A stretch of DNA of 64,000 nucleotides, from NCBI RefSeq assembly GCF_001426545.1, contig NZ_LMEZ01000009.1, forward strand, positions 485,523 through 549,522, read 5' to 3'. Below, in pieces: positions 34,123-43,294 of this stretch. Every line of letters starts with the position of its first letter. Position 1 is the first letter of the stretch. Made by a program: the position numbers and the translations under genes. A model generated the notes under the pieces. The model made no database searches. It saw only the letters and a program-made list of their open reading frames with translations, and was not told the origin of the DNA. The stretch comes from Mycobacterium sp. Root135. GTDB lineage: Bacteria; Actinomycetota; Actinomycetes; Mycobacteriales; Mycobacteriaceae.

Positions 34123-34866
34123 TTACTGCTCCAAACCGCGCAGAACGTGCAGCGTCGCAGGCCACCGCGGCGGTGGATTGCCGAACGCGCCGCGCGCATT
34201 GGAGATGATTTTCTTGCCCATCGCACGGTTTCCGACGCCACCGACCACGGCACCGATGCCGACGGGTAGCAGCTTGCCGAACGCGATGGCGCCACGCTTC
34301 AACGCGTACTTCTTGACGAAGAACTTGAGCAACCGGCCGTTGAGCTGCGACACCGCAGGCAACGGCAAAGACGCAGCGCCGTCGGCCAGCCAGCCGCCGC
34401 CCGTGCGTCCCGTTCCGATGAGGTCGGCAACGGCGCGCTTGCCGTCCTCGCCGACAAGCACCGCGAGCACCAGTGCCCGCCGTCGCTCGCGATGAGCGGC
34501 CGGAATGCCGTGGACCTCCGCGACGGCCAGCACGAAGACCGCCGTCGCCTCGAGGAACACCACGGTCTCGCCGGCGACCGCGGACATGGCCACCAGGGTG
34601 CCGATGCCCGGGAACGCCGCTGCCGAGCCGACGGCCGCGCCGCTGGCCATGACCGCGGCGAGGTAGTGGTTCTCCAGCTTGCCGACGATCTCTGCGGGCG
34701 AGGCGTTGGGATTGTGCTCGCGCAGGCGGTCGACGTAGGCCTTCACGGCCGGGGCCTGCACTCGGGCGCCGCGTTCGATGATTTGGGACAGTGCCCGCGC
34801 CGCGACGCTCGGATCGTCGTCGAGCTTGGCGGGCACCTGACTCTTGGCACCGGAGCGAGCGCTCAT
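34123..34866 (-). CDS. Conserved EcsC-like membrane protein (Rv1249c-like)
   Basis: 247 residues, ATG at 34866 with GGGGAGG upstream. After a soluble helical start, hydrophobic segments lie at about 72-90, 95-118 and 200-222. The LLKFFVKKYALKRGAIAFGKLLP block, ending in a glycine-rich VGIGAVVGGVGNR, resembles the C-terminal half of EcsC-type proteins. No enzymatic residues are evident. It is divergent from the drug-transporter gene and upstream of kgd on the same strand. Confidence 0.8.
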   Translation of the reverse strand: MSARSGAKSQVPAKLDDDPSVAARALSQIIERGARVQAPAVKAYVDRLREHNPNASPAEIVGKLENHYLAAVMASGAAVGSAAAFPGIGTLVAMSAVAGETVVFLEATAVFVLAVAEVHGIPAAHRERRRALVLAVLVGEDGKRAVADLIGTGRTGGGWLADGAASLPLPAVSQLNGRLLKFFVKKYALKRGAIAFGKLLPVGIGAVVGGVGNRAMGKKIISNARGAFGNPPPRWPATLHVLRGLEQ

Positions 34867-34954
34867 GGTTGGGCCTCCCCGTTTGCGGACTGGCTCGTTC
34901 AGGCTAGTCCGTCGTCCTGCAGTTCAACGTACTGCGGGGCGCCCGCGTGCCCAG

Positions 34955-34972
34955 CGGTGACGGCTGTCACCG
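34955..34972. promoter_or_regulatory. Inverted repeat between divergent genes
   Basis: CGGTGAC-GGCT-GTCACCG is a perfect 7-bp inverted repeat in the 151-bp space between the EcsC-like gene and the MFS gene at 35018. It could be an operator. Nothing else is recognisable there. Confidence 0.4.
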
Positions 34973-35017
34973 TTCGCTCAGGGAAGAAAACGCTCGTAAC
35001 CCTTGCTAAACAGTTTC

Positions 35018-36310
35018 ATGGCAGCATCTGGATACGTGGACCTTGAGAATGCTGCACCCAACCATGCTGGGGTGGCTGGTGAGAAGAAGGTGCCGAGCAA
35101 CGCCCGCATGATCGTGGTGCTCGGTCTTCTGGTCGCCCTCGGCCCCCTGACGATCGACATGTACCTGCCTGCCCTGCCGCAAATCGCCGAGGACTACTCG
35201 GTGTCGTCGTCGGTGGTTCAGCTGACGCTGACCGGCACCCTGGCCGGGCTGGCCATCGGCCAGTTGATCATCGGTCCGCTGTCCGATTCGTTGGGCCGAC
35301 GCCGACCGCTGATGGCCGGAATCGTGCTGCACATGCTGGCGTCGCTGCTGTGCCTCGTCGCGCCGAACATCGTCGTCCTCGGTGTTGCACGCAGCCTGCA
35401 GGGCGTCGGCGCGGCGGCGACCATGGTGGTCGCACTCGCCATCGTCGGCGACCTCTTCACCGATTCCACGGCGGCAACCGTGATGTCACGGCTGATGCTG
35501 GTGCTCGGCGTCGCCCCGGTGATCGCGCCGTCGCTGGGCGCGGCCGTTCTGTTGCGCTTCTCCTGGCACTGGGTCTTCGCGGTTCTGGTGGTGCTCGCCG
35601 GTTTGCTGCTGCTGCTCGCCGCCCTTGCGCTCCCCGAGACGTTGCAGGTGTCGCATCGGAGGCCGCTGCGCATCCGCGGAATTCTCGGCACCTACGGCGA
35701 ACTGCTGCGTGACCGACGTTTCGTCATCCTGGTGCTAGTTGCGGCGCTCGGCATGTCCGGTCTGTTCGCCTACATCGCGGGTGCGTCGTTCGTCCTTCAG
35801 GGCCGCCACGGCCTCGACCAGCAGGCGTTCGCGCTGGTGTTCGGCGCCGGCGCCGTCGCGTTGATCGGAGCGACCCAGTTCAACGTCGTGCTGTTGCGTC
35901 GCTTCACGCCGCAGACCATCACCGTCTGGGCGCTGGCGGCCTCGGTGGTCGCCGGGGTGGTGTTCGTCGCGCTGGCCGCAACGGGTGTCGGCGGCATCTA
36001 CGCCTTCGTGCTGCCCGTGTGGGCGATCCTGGCCGCGATGGGCTTCGTCATCCCCAACGCGCCTGCGGTGGCGCTGTCTCGGCATCCCGATGCGGCAGGC
36101 ACGGCGGCGGCGTTGCTTGGCGCCGGTCAGTTCGGCCTCGGAGCGGCCGTTGCACCGTTGGTCGGCGTGCTCGGCAACGACGAACTCGCCCTTGCCGCGG
36201 TCATGACGGCCGGTTCGGTCGTCGCGCTGCTTGCGCTGCTCGCCGTGGGGTCGACGGCCCGCGTCGAGGGCGACGCGCTGCCCGCGGGCGCCGTGCCCGA
36301 CGCGGCGTAA
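35018..36310 (+). CDS. Bcr/CflA-family MFS drug-resistance transporter
   Basis: 430 residues from ATG at 35018; a TTG at 35003 is the alternative. Twelve membrane segments begin after a 30-residue N-terminus. The opening GPLTIDMYLPALPQIAEDY is diagnostic of the Bcr/CflA (DHA1) subfamily, and motif A GPLSDSLGRRRPL lies between segments 2 and 3. It is expected to export drugs such as bicyclomycin or chloramphenicol, or a natural metabolite. It is not part of the M. tuberculosis Rv1249c-Rv1250 spacing, so it is a lineage addition. Confidence 0.88.
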   Translation: MAASGYVDLENAAPNHAGVAGEKKVPSNARMIVVLGLLVALGPLTIDMYLPALPQIAEDYSVSSSVVQLTLTGTLAGLAIGQLIIGPLSDSLGRRRPLMAGIVLHMLASLLCLVAPNIVVLGVARSLQGVGAAATMVVALAIVGDLFTDSTAATVMSRLMLVLGVAPVIAPSLGAAVLLRFSWHWVFAVLVVLAGLLLLLAALALPETLQVSHRRPLRIRGILGTYGELLRDRRFVILVLVAALGMSGLFAYIAGASFVLQGRHGLDQQAFALVFGAGAVALIGATQFNVVLLRRFTPQTITVWALAASVVAGVVFVALAATGVGGIYAFVLPVWAILAAMGFVIPNAPAVALSRHPDAAGTAAALLGAGQFGLGAAVAPLVGVLGNDELALAAVMTAGSVVALLALLAVGSTARVEGDALPAGAVPDAA

Positions 36311-36436
36311 CCCCGACTTGTCGCCGATCCTGCTGATCCGTAGCGTCGGCTTTCCAGCTTCACAACGCTTGGTCGAGTAGATGCCGCAGACACTGACATT
36401 CACGTTGACGCCCCACGCCGTCATGGCGATGGAGGC

Positions 36437-38407
36437 ATGGCGATGACGGCGGCGCTGCAGTTGCTCAGGCCCCGCACCGACAACCCGTGGAACGCGCTGT
36501 GGGCGCTGCTCGTCGGGTTCTTCATGATCCTGCTCGACGCCACCATCGTCTCCGTCGCCAATCCGTCGATCATGGACGCGCTGCACGCCGACTACGACGC
36601 GGTCATCTGGGTGACCAGCGCCTACCTGCTGGCCTACGCCGTGCCGCTTCTGCTCGCCGGCCGGCTCGGCGACCGGTTCGGGCCGCGCAACCTCTACCTG
36701 GTCGGGTTGGCGGTGTTCACCGCCGCGTCGCTGTGGTGTGGGTTGGCGGGCAGCATCGAGGTGCTGGTCGCCGCGCGCGTCGTCCAGGGCGTCGGCGCGG
36801 CGCTGCTGACACCGCAGACCCTCTCGACGATCACCAGGGTCTTCCCGCCGGAGCGACGTGGTGTCGCGCTCAGCGTGTGGGGCGCCACCGCAGGCGTCGC
36901 GACGCTGGTGGGGCCGCTGGCCGGAGGCGTCCTGGTCGACGGCCTCGGCTGGCAGTGGATCTTCATCGTGAACGTGCCGATCGGAATCGTCGGTCTGGTC
37001 GTCGCGCTGATCTTCGTTCCGGTCCTGCCGACCGAGAAGCGCGGGTACGACGTGATCGGCGTCCTGCTCTCCGGCGTGGCCCTGTTCCTCATCGTGTTCG
37101 CGCTGCAGGAGGGCCAATCGCACGACTGGGCGCCGTGGATTTGGGGCACGTTGGTGGCGGGCGTCGTCGCGATGGGGGCGTTCGTCTACTGGCAGGCGGT
37201 CCAGGCCGGCGAGCCGCTGATACCGCTGAGGATCTTTCGGGACGCCGACTTCAGCCTGTCCAACCTCGGCATCGCCGTCATCGGCTTCACGGTCACGTCG
37301 ATGATCGTGCCGGTGATGTTCTACGCCCAGGCGGTGTGTGGGCTCTCGCCAACCCGATCGGCGTTGCTCACGGCGCCGATGGCGGTGATGTCGGGTGTGC
37401 TGGCACCCGTCGTCGGCAAACTCGTCGACCGGTCCCACCCGCGACCCCTCATCGGATTCGGCTTCTCCGCCGTGGCCATCGCGCTGACCTGGCTGTCGTT
37501 CGAGATGACGCCGACGACGCCGATCTGGCGACTCGAGCTGCCGCTGACCCTGATGGGCGTCGGGATGGCGTTCATCTGGTCCCCGTTGGGGGCCACCGCC
37601 ACCCGCAATCTGCCGCCCCGACTGGCGGGCGCCGGTTCCGGCGTCTACAACACCACTCGTCAGGTGGGCAGCGTGCTGGGCAGTGCGGGCATCGCCGCCC
37701 TGATGACGTCGCAGATCAGCGCGTCGCTGCCGGCGCAATCCGATCCTGCGGTCGGGCAGGCCGCGGTCACTCAGTTGCCGAGCTTCCTGCACGAGCCGTT
37801 CGCCGAGGCGCTGTCGCGATCGCTGCTGCTGCCCGCATTCGTCGCGCTGTTCGGCGTCGTCGCCGCGCTGTTCCTTCGGGGCTTCGGGGACGGCTCGGCC
37901 CTCGAGGACCGGCCGGTCACCCCGGCCGTCCCCGTCGAACCCGACTACTTTCCCGACGACGACGATTACTTCGAGTACACGGTCGACTGGACTTCGGCAG
38001 AGGACTTCTCTGCACACGATGAGGAATGGGACGATCCCCACCGCGCCGAGCAGTGGCGCGCCGACGAGAGCGTCACCTCACCACTAGCCGTCCACGACCC
38101 GGTGCACGACCCCGACACCGTCCCCGGACTGATCACCGTCGACGGGCCGTACCGGACCCCGGAGCCCATTCCCGCCCGCAACGGACATGCCGTGTGGCGC
38201 GACCTGCTCGACGATCAGCTCGACGGGTCGGTCGTCACGTCGAGGCCGGAACCAATCGATCTCGCCAACAACGGGTTTCACGTACCCTTCGAAACGGCTT
38301 CAGAAGCGGCTTCGGCTCCGAGCTTGGGCAGGCACTCCCGCCAGGAGGTGTCGCCGGACCACGACGCGGGCACCTACGGCAAGCACTCGATGCGATTCCG
38401 GGACTGA
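36437..38407 (+). CDS. DHA2-family MFS transporter with long acidic tail (Rv1250-like)
   Basis: 656 residues. Fourteen membrane segments occupy about 15-485 (EmrB/QacA type), with LLDATIVSVANPSI in segment 1 and motif A GRLGDRFGPRN. After LFLRGFGDG near 485 there follow about 165 hydrophilic residues rich in Asp/Glu, with no hydrophobic segment; the M. tuberculosis homologue is shorter (579). The tail is likely cytosolic and disordered. A proton-driven drug or lipid exporter. It ends one base before the convergent oxidase gene. Confidence 0.88.
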   Translation: MAMTAALQLLRPRTDNPWNALWALLVGFFMILLDATIVSVANPSIMDALHADYDAVIWVTSAYLLAYAVPLLLAGRLGDRFGPRNLYLVGLAVFTAASLWCGLAGSIEVLVAARVVQGVGAALLTPQTLSTITRVFPPERRGVALSVWGATAGVATLVGPLAGGVLVDGLGWQWIFIVNVPIGIVGLVVALIFVPVLPTEKRGYDVIGVLLSGVALFLIVFALQEGQSHDWAPWIWGTLVAGVVAMGAFVYWQAVQAGEPLIPLRIFRDADFSLSNLGIAVIGFTVTSMIVPVMFYAQAVCGLSPTRSALLTAPMAVMSGVLAPVVGKLVDRSHPRPLIGFGFSAVAIALTWLSFEMTPTTPIWRLELPLTLMGVGMAFIWSPLGATATRNLPPRLAGAGSGVYNTTRQVGSVLGSAGIAALMTSQISASLPAQSDPAVGQAAVTQLPSFLHEPFAEALSRSLLLPAFVALFGVVAALFLRGFGDGSALEDRPVTPAVPVEPDYFPDDDDYFEYTVDWTSAEDFSAHDEEWDDPHRAEQWRADESVTSPLAVHDPVHDPDTVPGLITVDGPYRTPEPIPARNGHAVWRDLLDDQLDGSVVTSRPEPIDLANNGFHVPFETASEAASAPSLGRHSRQEVSPDHDAGTYGKHSMRFRD

Positions 38408-38408
38408 C

Positions 38409-39767
38409 TCAGCTGAAGAGCACCGCGGGATTCAGGTAACCGTGCGGGTCGAAGGCCGTCTTGAGCGCGCGCATCGCCGCCACGTCCGCGTCGGTTCGCG
38501 ACATCGTGAGGTAGTCCCGCTTCTTGGTGCCGACCCCGTGCTCGCTGCTGACGTTGCCCCGGCTGTCGGCGATCAGCGTCATCATCGCCGAGTACAGCGC
38601 CCGCTCGCCGTCGGCGTCGAGAACGCACCGCACCAGGTTCAGGTGCAGGTTGCCCTCGCCGACGTGGCCGAACAGTACCGGGATCGCGTCCGGGGCGTGC
38701 TCGGCGACCAATTCCGTTGCCGCCGTGGCGAACTCGCTGATCATCGACAGGGGCAGCGAGACGTCGAACTTCAGCGGGGGACCGTAGACGCCCAGCACGT
38801 CGGCGACGGCCTCGCGGACCTGCCAGAGGCGGAACTGCGTCGCGGCGTCGACTCCGACGGCGGGCTCACCGGCCAGCTCGGCGTCGGACAGAAGGTCGGC
38901 CAATCGCTCGGTGAGGTCGACGTCGCCGGCCAGCTCGATCAGCAGCTGCCACGCCCCGTCGACCGCGGGACCCACGCCGGCGTGCTCGGCGGTCAACGCG
39001 CTGGCCCTGGCGTCGACGAGCTCGAGGGCGGCGATGCCGTCGACGTCGCGGAACACGCGTCCGACGGCGACGAGCGCGTCCAGGTCGTCGAATCCGGCGA
39101 TGGCCGTAACCCGTTGTGCCGGTGTGGGATACAGCCGTAGATCGAGGCTGGTGATCACCCCGAGGGTGCCCTCGGCGCCGACGAACAGCGACGCCAGGTC
39201 GTACCCGGTGTTGTCGCTGCGCACCTCGCTGTGGCGGCGCACCACCGACCCGTCGACGAGCGCCACCTCGAGTCCCAACACCTGTTCACCCATGTTGCCG
39301 TAGCGCACGGTGCGCAGGCCGCCGGCGTTGGTCGACGCCATGCCACCGACCGTCGCCGAGTCGCGTGCGGCGAGGTCGACGCCGAACACCAGGCCCGCCT
39401 CGGTGGCGGCGCGTTGGACGGACCCGAGGGTGGCGCCCGCGCCGGCGCGGACGCGGCGTTCGACGACGTTGACCTCGCCGATCGCCGAGAGCCGTTCGGT
39501 GGACAGCAACACGTCGTCGTGCTCGGGCACGGTGCCCGCGACAAGGGACGTCCGGCCGCCCTGCACGGTGACGTACGCCCCCGCGTCCCGACACGTCCGC
39601 AACACCGCGGCGACCTCGTCGTCGGAGCCGGGCCGGACCAGGGCGGCCGCCCTGCCGCGATAGCGCCCGGTGTAGTCGACGCAGCGGCCGGCCAGCACGT
39701 CGGGATCGGTGCTGACGTACTTGGCGCCGACGATCGCCGCGAGCTGGTCGGTCAGGCTGTCACTCAC
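38409..39767 (-). CDS. FAD-linked oxidase, glycolate oxidase GlcD / D-lactate dehydrogenase type
   Basis: 452 residues. The N-terminal PCMH-type FAD domain spans about 35-215 (VQGGRTSLVAGTVP, then GMASTNAGGLRTVRYGNMG and FVGAEGTLGVIT). A C-terminal cap domain carries GHVGEGNLHLNLV and the terminal SSEHGVGTKK block that closes the active site. It oxidises a 2-hydroxyacid to the 2-oxoacid; the exact acid is unknown. A paralogue sits at 52005-53372. The nearest neighbours (MFS pump and nuclease-helicase) do not explain its role. Confidence 0.9.
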   Translation of the reverse strand: MSDSLTDQLAAIVGAKYVSTDPDVLAGRCVDYTGRYRGRAAALVRPGSDDEVAAVLRTCRDAGAYVTVQGGRTSLVAGTVPEHDDVLLSTERLSAIGEVNVVERRVRAGAGATLGSVQRAATEAGLVFGVDLAARDSATVGGMASTNAGGLRTVRYGNMGEQVLGLEVALVDGSVVRRHSEVRSDNTGYDLASLFVGAEGTLGVITSLDLRLYPTPAQRVTAIAGFDDLDALVAVGRVFRDVDGIAALELVDARASALTAEHAGVGPAVDGAWQLLIELAGDVDLTERLADLLSDAELAGEPAVGVDAATQFRLWQVREAVADVLGVYGPPLKFDVSLPLSMISEFATAATELVAEHAPDAIPVLFGHVGEGNLHLNLVRCVLDADGERALYSAMMTLIADSRGNVSSEHGVGTKKRDYLTMSRTDADVAAMRALKTAFDPHGYLNPAVLFS

Positions 39768-39779
39768 CCCGTCGGTGTA

Positions 39780-42700
39780 TCACAGGCCGATGGTCGGCTC
39801 CGCCGACGTGGCAGTCAAGGACAGGAACGCCCCGAGTTCGATCAGGCCGTCGGGGGTCGACGGAAGGTAGTCCGTCAGCAGCCGGGACAGCACTACGACC
39901 GCCGCGTACTTGGCCCGACTCACGGCGACGTTGAGCCGATTGCGGTTGAGCAGGAACGAGATTCCGCGCGGCACGTCGTCAGCCGACGATGCGGTCATCG
40001 ACACGAACACCACCGGCGCTTGCCGACCTTGGAACTTGTCGACCGTGCCGACCTGGACCTCGGTCAGGTCCGCGGCGTCGAGCCGGCGCCGCAGAGTGAC
40101 CACCTGGGCGTTGTACGGGGTGACGACCAGCACGTGCCCCTGGTCGAGGGGGACGGTCTCGTCGCCGTCGGTCCACGGGTTGCCGAGCAGGCCCTGGATC
40201 TCACTGACGATCGCGTCGGCCTCCTCGGGGCTGTCGGTCGAGTTGCCGTCGTGGTCGACCTCGAGCAGTCGGACACCGGGGGTCACGCCGTCGAGTCGCC
40301 GCGCTCCGCTGACGTCGTCCTTGGCGCGCAACCTCCCGTCGTAGGACAGCCGGGACACCGGCCCGCACACGTCGGGATGCATGCGGTAGGAGAACTCCAG
40401 GAAGTAGCCGCGTTCCGGCGGAAGGGTGTGGTGGCCGTCCACCAACCAGCCCAGCGCCGAGTGGTCGACCGGTTCGGGGTGGGTGCCCTGACTGACCTGC
40501 GGCAGCTGCTGCGGGTCGCCGAGCAGCAGCAGGTTCCTGGCGGCGCTGGCCACCGCGATGGTGTTGGCCAAGCTGTACTGGCCCGCCTCCTCGACCACCA
40601 GCAGGTCCAATGAGCCGCGCGGAACCCGTCCGGCGTTGGCGAAATCCCAAGCCGTACCACCGATTACGCCTCCGGCGGGGTCGTCGATGAACGCCGGGTA
40701 GTCCTTCTCGGCGACGTCTCGCCACGGCGCGTTGGGGCTCTTCTTCTTGCCGACCCGGTCCGGATCCACTCCTGCGTCGACGACGCATCCGAGCAGGTTC
40801 TCCACCACGGCGTGTGACTGCGCCACCACGCCGATGCGCCAGTGGCGCTCGGTGACGAGCCGGGCGATCACCTGGGCGGAGGTGAACGTCTTGCCGGTGC
40901 CCGGCGGCCCGTGCACCGCCAGGTAGGACGAGTCGAGGTCCAGCAGTGCGTCGGTGACGTCGGCGGCGACGTCACCGCGGCGGGGGAGTGCACCACCGGT
41001 CACGGTGCGCGGTGGGCGGCGAAGCAGGATGTCGGTGACCGCGTCGGCGGGCAGGTTAGGCAAACCCGCCCCGACGAAGGCGGCGGTCGCCTCGATGGAT
41101 TCCTGCAGCGGCCTGGTGTTGATCGGTGGCCCCGGTGTGAGCGCGAACGGCACCTGAGCGAAGGCTTCGCCGTCCTTGGGCTGCTTCTCGACGATCATCG
41201 CCTCCGTCGGCGCCTCGGGATCGTCGCACCCGATGACCTCGACGCTGGCGAACCCGCGGCGGTCGGGATCGTCGGCGAACCCCGCGGGAGCCGGCGGCTC
41301 GTAGAGGGCGTACATGCTCCTGCCCAGTTCTCCGGTGGCGATCTCACCGAAGAGCCTGACGTGCCGTTGCGGCTTGCGGGCCCGCGGCGGCTGGTGCCAG
41401 TCGGCGACGACCTCGTGGCGGTCCGCGACGAACACGTCGCCGTTGTCGGACCACTCGTCGACCGGATTGTTGACGCGGTCGAAATGGGCCCACCAGAACG
41501 GCTTGTCCTCCCGCTTGTGATAGCCCCTGGCGGCCGCGACCATCGCGACGGCGGTCTGCTCGGGGGTGCGCGGCTCGGACCCGTCGCCGGCGAACGTCAT
41601 CAGTCGGCGCTCGAGGGCGTCGGCGACCTCGACGGCTTCGTCGGACGCCGCGCCACGCACGCGCTGCGGCCCGCGCGGGGGCACCTCGGATTCGATGGCG
41701 CGGGCCACCAACCAGTCGCGGAGCCGGCGCGTCGACCGGCAGTCGTACCGGTTGTAGTCCTCGATGTCCTTGAGCACGATCTCCGCGTCGTCGACCTTGC
41801 CCTCGTCGCGCAGCGAGCAGTAGCGGGCGTACTGGGTGATCGAGTCCGTCGCGGTGGTCACCTCGCCGTCGCGCAGTTCGTTGCCCATGTACAGCGGCTC
41901 GAGGTACTTGATGGAGTAGCTCTCGGTGCCGACGCGAATGCTCTTGCGCACCAACGGATACAGGTCGACGAGCACGCCGTTGCGCAGCAGTTCGTCGACG
42001 TCGTTCTCGCCGACCCCGTATCGGCCGGCCAGCCGCAGCAGCGTGCTCTTCTCGTATGCGGCGTAGTGGTAGACGTGCATACCCGGGTACTTCTTCAGAC
42101 GCTTGCGGACCATGGCCAGGAAGTCGACGAGGGCTTGGCGCTCGCTGGGGCGGTCGTGAGCCCAGTAGGGCGTGAACTCCTCGGCAGCCGGCGAGCCGGC
42201 AGATCCTGCCGAAGCGGTCAGCACACCCCACAGGTATTCCAGGCCCCACTCCCTGCCGTTGAGCGTCCACAGTGGGTCGCCCTCGAAGTCGAAGAACAGG
42301 TCGCCCTTGTTCGCGTCGGGAAGGACCATGAGGGGCTGGGCGTCGACCACCTCGTACGGCGGCTTTCCGTCCACTCGATCGGCGACCTGCAGCCGCGCCT
42401 GTGCGGTGAGCGCCTTCACCGTGCGGGCGGACAGCTCGGGCACCGCTGCGTCCAGCTCGGCGAGGTCGTGCACGGTGGTGACGCCCGCGTCGATGAGGCG
42501 GGAGCGTTGACTCACCCGCATCCCGGCGACCAGCAGCAGGTCGTCGCGGTCGCGGACCTCGACGCTGCACTCCGGACACCGGAAGCATGCGCGGACGTCG
42601 TCGTCGTCCCAACTGACCGGCCTGTCGCGCGCGAGGTGCTCGTCGAGCAGCCGCTGCAGGGCCTCACGTCGGGGCAGATACACGGGAAGCAGTTCGTCGA

Positions 42701-43250
42701 CCCGGTAGGGGGACACGGCGCCGTCGCCGAGCACCAGCTCGACCTCGTCGGCCACCGGGACGCCGCGGCGCGCGAGCGTGTCCGCGTACGCGGCGAGTTG
42801 CAGCAGGGCCTCGACCTTCACCGAGCGGGCGAGCTTGGTGTCGCGCAGCAGATACCGGTCGCCGGCCAGACCGTGTTCGAGGATCAGGAAGTCGGCGAAC
42901 CCCACGAAGCGGCCGTCGAACATCGCCGCCTGGTAGATGACCGGGGCGCGGCTCTCGACGGCGCGCATCGTCTGCTCGGCCGCGGAGCGCAGCCCCGAGG
43001 CGGTGTAGGACGGGCGGCCGATGACGGTGACGTCACCGAACTCGGCGCTGAGGTCGTCGAGCTGACGACGTTCGTGGTCGTCGCCGAGGGACGACGTGCG
43101 CTCGAGCAACTCGTCGGTGACGACGATCTTCGGGCTGCGTCCGAGCTTGGCGTCGAAGGCGCGCAGCAAGGCGTACTCGCAGCGCGCGGCGGCGGCGAGA
43201 TCGGATGCGCTGTAGACGACGCGGTCGTCTCCATCGGCTAGGACGAACAC
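39780..43250 (-). CDS. TM0106-type RecB-like nuclease / RNase H-fold / SF1 helicase fusion (Rv1251c-like)
   Basis: 1156 residues from GTG. Three parts: an N-terminal Cas4/RecB-like PD-(D/E)XK nuclease with His59, Asp120 (GFADF), Asp137-x-Lys139 (DTK), Gln151 and Tyr155; cysteines 24, 222, 225 and 228 spaced as in iron-sulfur nucleases; a middle RNase H-like domain from FFDFEGDP (Asp321, Glu323) to IEDYNRYDCRS; and a C-terminal superfamily 1 helicase with Walker A GPPGTGKT (about 785) and motif II VVEEAGQ. It probably processes DNA or RNA ends in repair. No partner is nearby. Confidence 0.9.
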   Translation of the reverse strand: MFVLADGDDRVVYSASDLAAAARCEYALLRAFDAKLGRSPKIVVTDELLERTSSLGDDHERRQLDDLSAEFGDVTVIGRPSYTASGLRSAAEQTMRAVESRAPVIYQAAMFDGRFVGFADFLILEHGLAGDRYLLRDTKLARSVKVEALLQLAAYADTLARRGVPVADEVELVLGDGAVSPYRVDELLPVYLPRREALQRLLDEHLARDRPVSWDDDDVRACFRCPECSVEVRDRDDLLLVAGMRVSQRSRLIDAGVTTVHDLAELDAAVPELSARTVKALTAQARLQVADRVDGKPPYEVVDAQPLMVLPDANKGDLFFDFEGDPLWTLNGREWGLEYLWGVLTASAGSAGSPAAEEFTPYWAHDRPSERQALVDFLAMVRKRLKKYPGMHVYHYAAYEKSTLLRLAGRYGVGENDVDELLRNGVLVDLYPLVRKSIRVGTESYSIKYLEPLYMGNELRDGEVTTATDSITQYARYCSLRDEGKVDDAEIVLKDIEDYNRYDCRSTRRLRDWLVARAIESEVPPRGPQRVRGAASDEAVEVADALERRLMTFAGDGSEPRTPEQTAVAMVAAARGYHKREDKPFWWAHFDRVNNPVDEWSDNGDVFVADRHEVVADWHQPPRARKPQRHVRLFGEIATGELGRSMYALYEPPAPAGFADDPDRRGFASVEVIGCDDPEAPTEAMIVEKQPKDGEAFAQVPFALTPGPPINTRPLQESIEATAAFVGAGLPNLPADAVTDILLRRPPRTVTGGALPRRGDVAADVTDALLDLDSSYLAVHGPPGTGKTFTSAQVIARLVTERHWRIGVVAQSHAVVENLLGCVVDAGVDPDRVGKKKSPNAPWRDVAEKDYPAFIDDPAGGVIGGTAWDFANAGRVPRGSLDLLVVEEAGQYSLANTIAVASAARNLLLLGDPQQLPQVSQGTHPEPVDHSALGWLVDGHHTLPPERGYFLEFSYRMHPDVCGPVSRLSYDGRLRAKDDVSGARRLDGVTPGVRLLEVDHDGNSTDSPEEADAIVSEIQGLLGNPWTDGDETVPLDQGHVLVVTPYNAQVVTLRRRLDAADLTEVQVGTVDKFQGRQAPVVFVSMTASSADDVPRGISFLLNRNRLNVAVSRAKYAAVVVLSRLLTDYLPSTPDGLIELGAFLSLTATSAEPTIGL

Positions 43251-43294
43251 GAACTCGACTGTAGGTCAGGGGTCCGACGTCACCCCGTGGCGAA

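Noticed and set aside
35735..38041. 768-residue minus-strand frame opposite the MFS genes
   Set aside because: Composed of Arg, Asp, Gln and Gly runs and crosses from one gene to the next; artefact.
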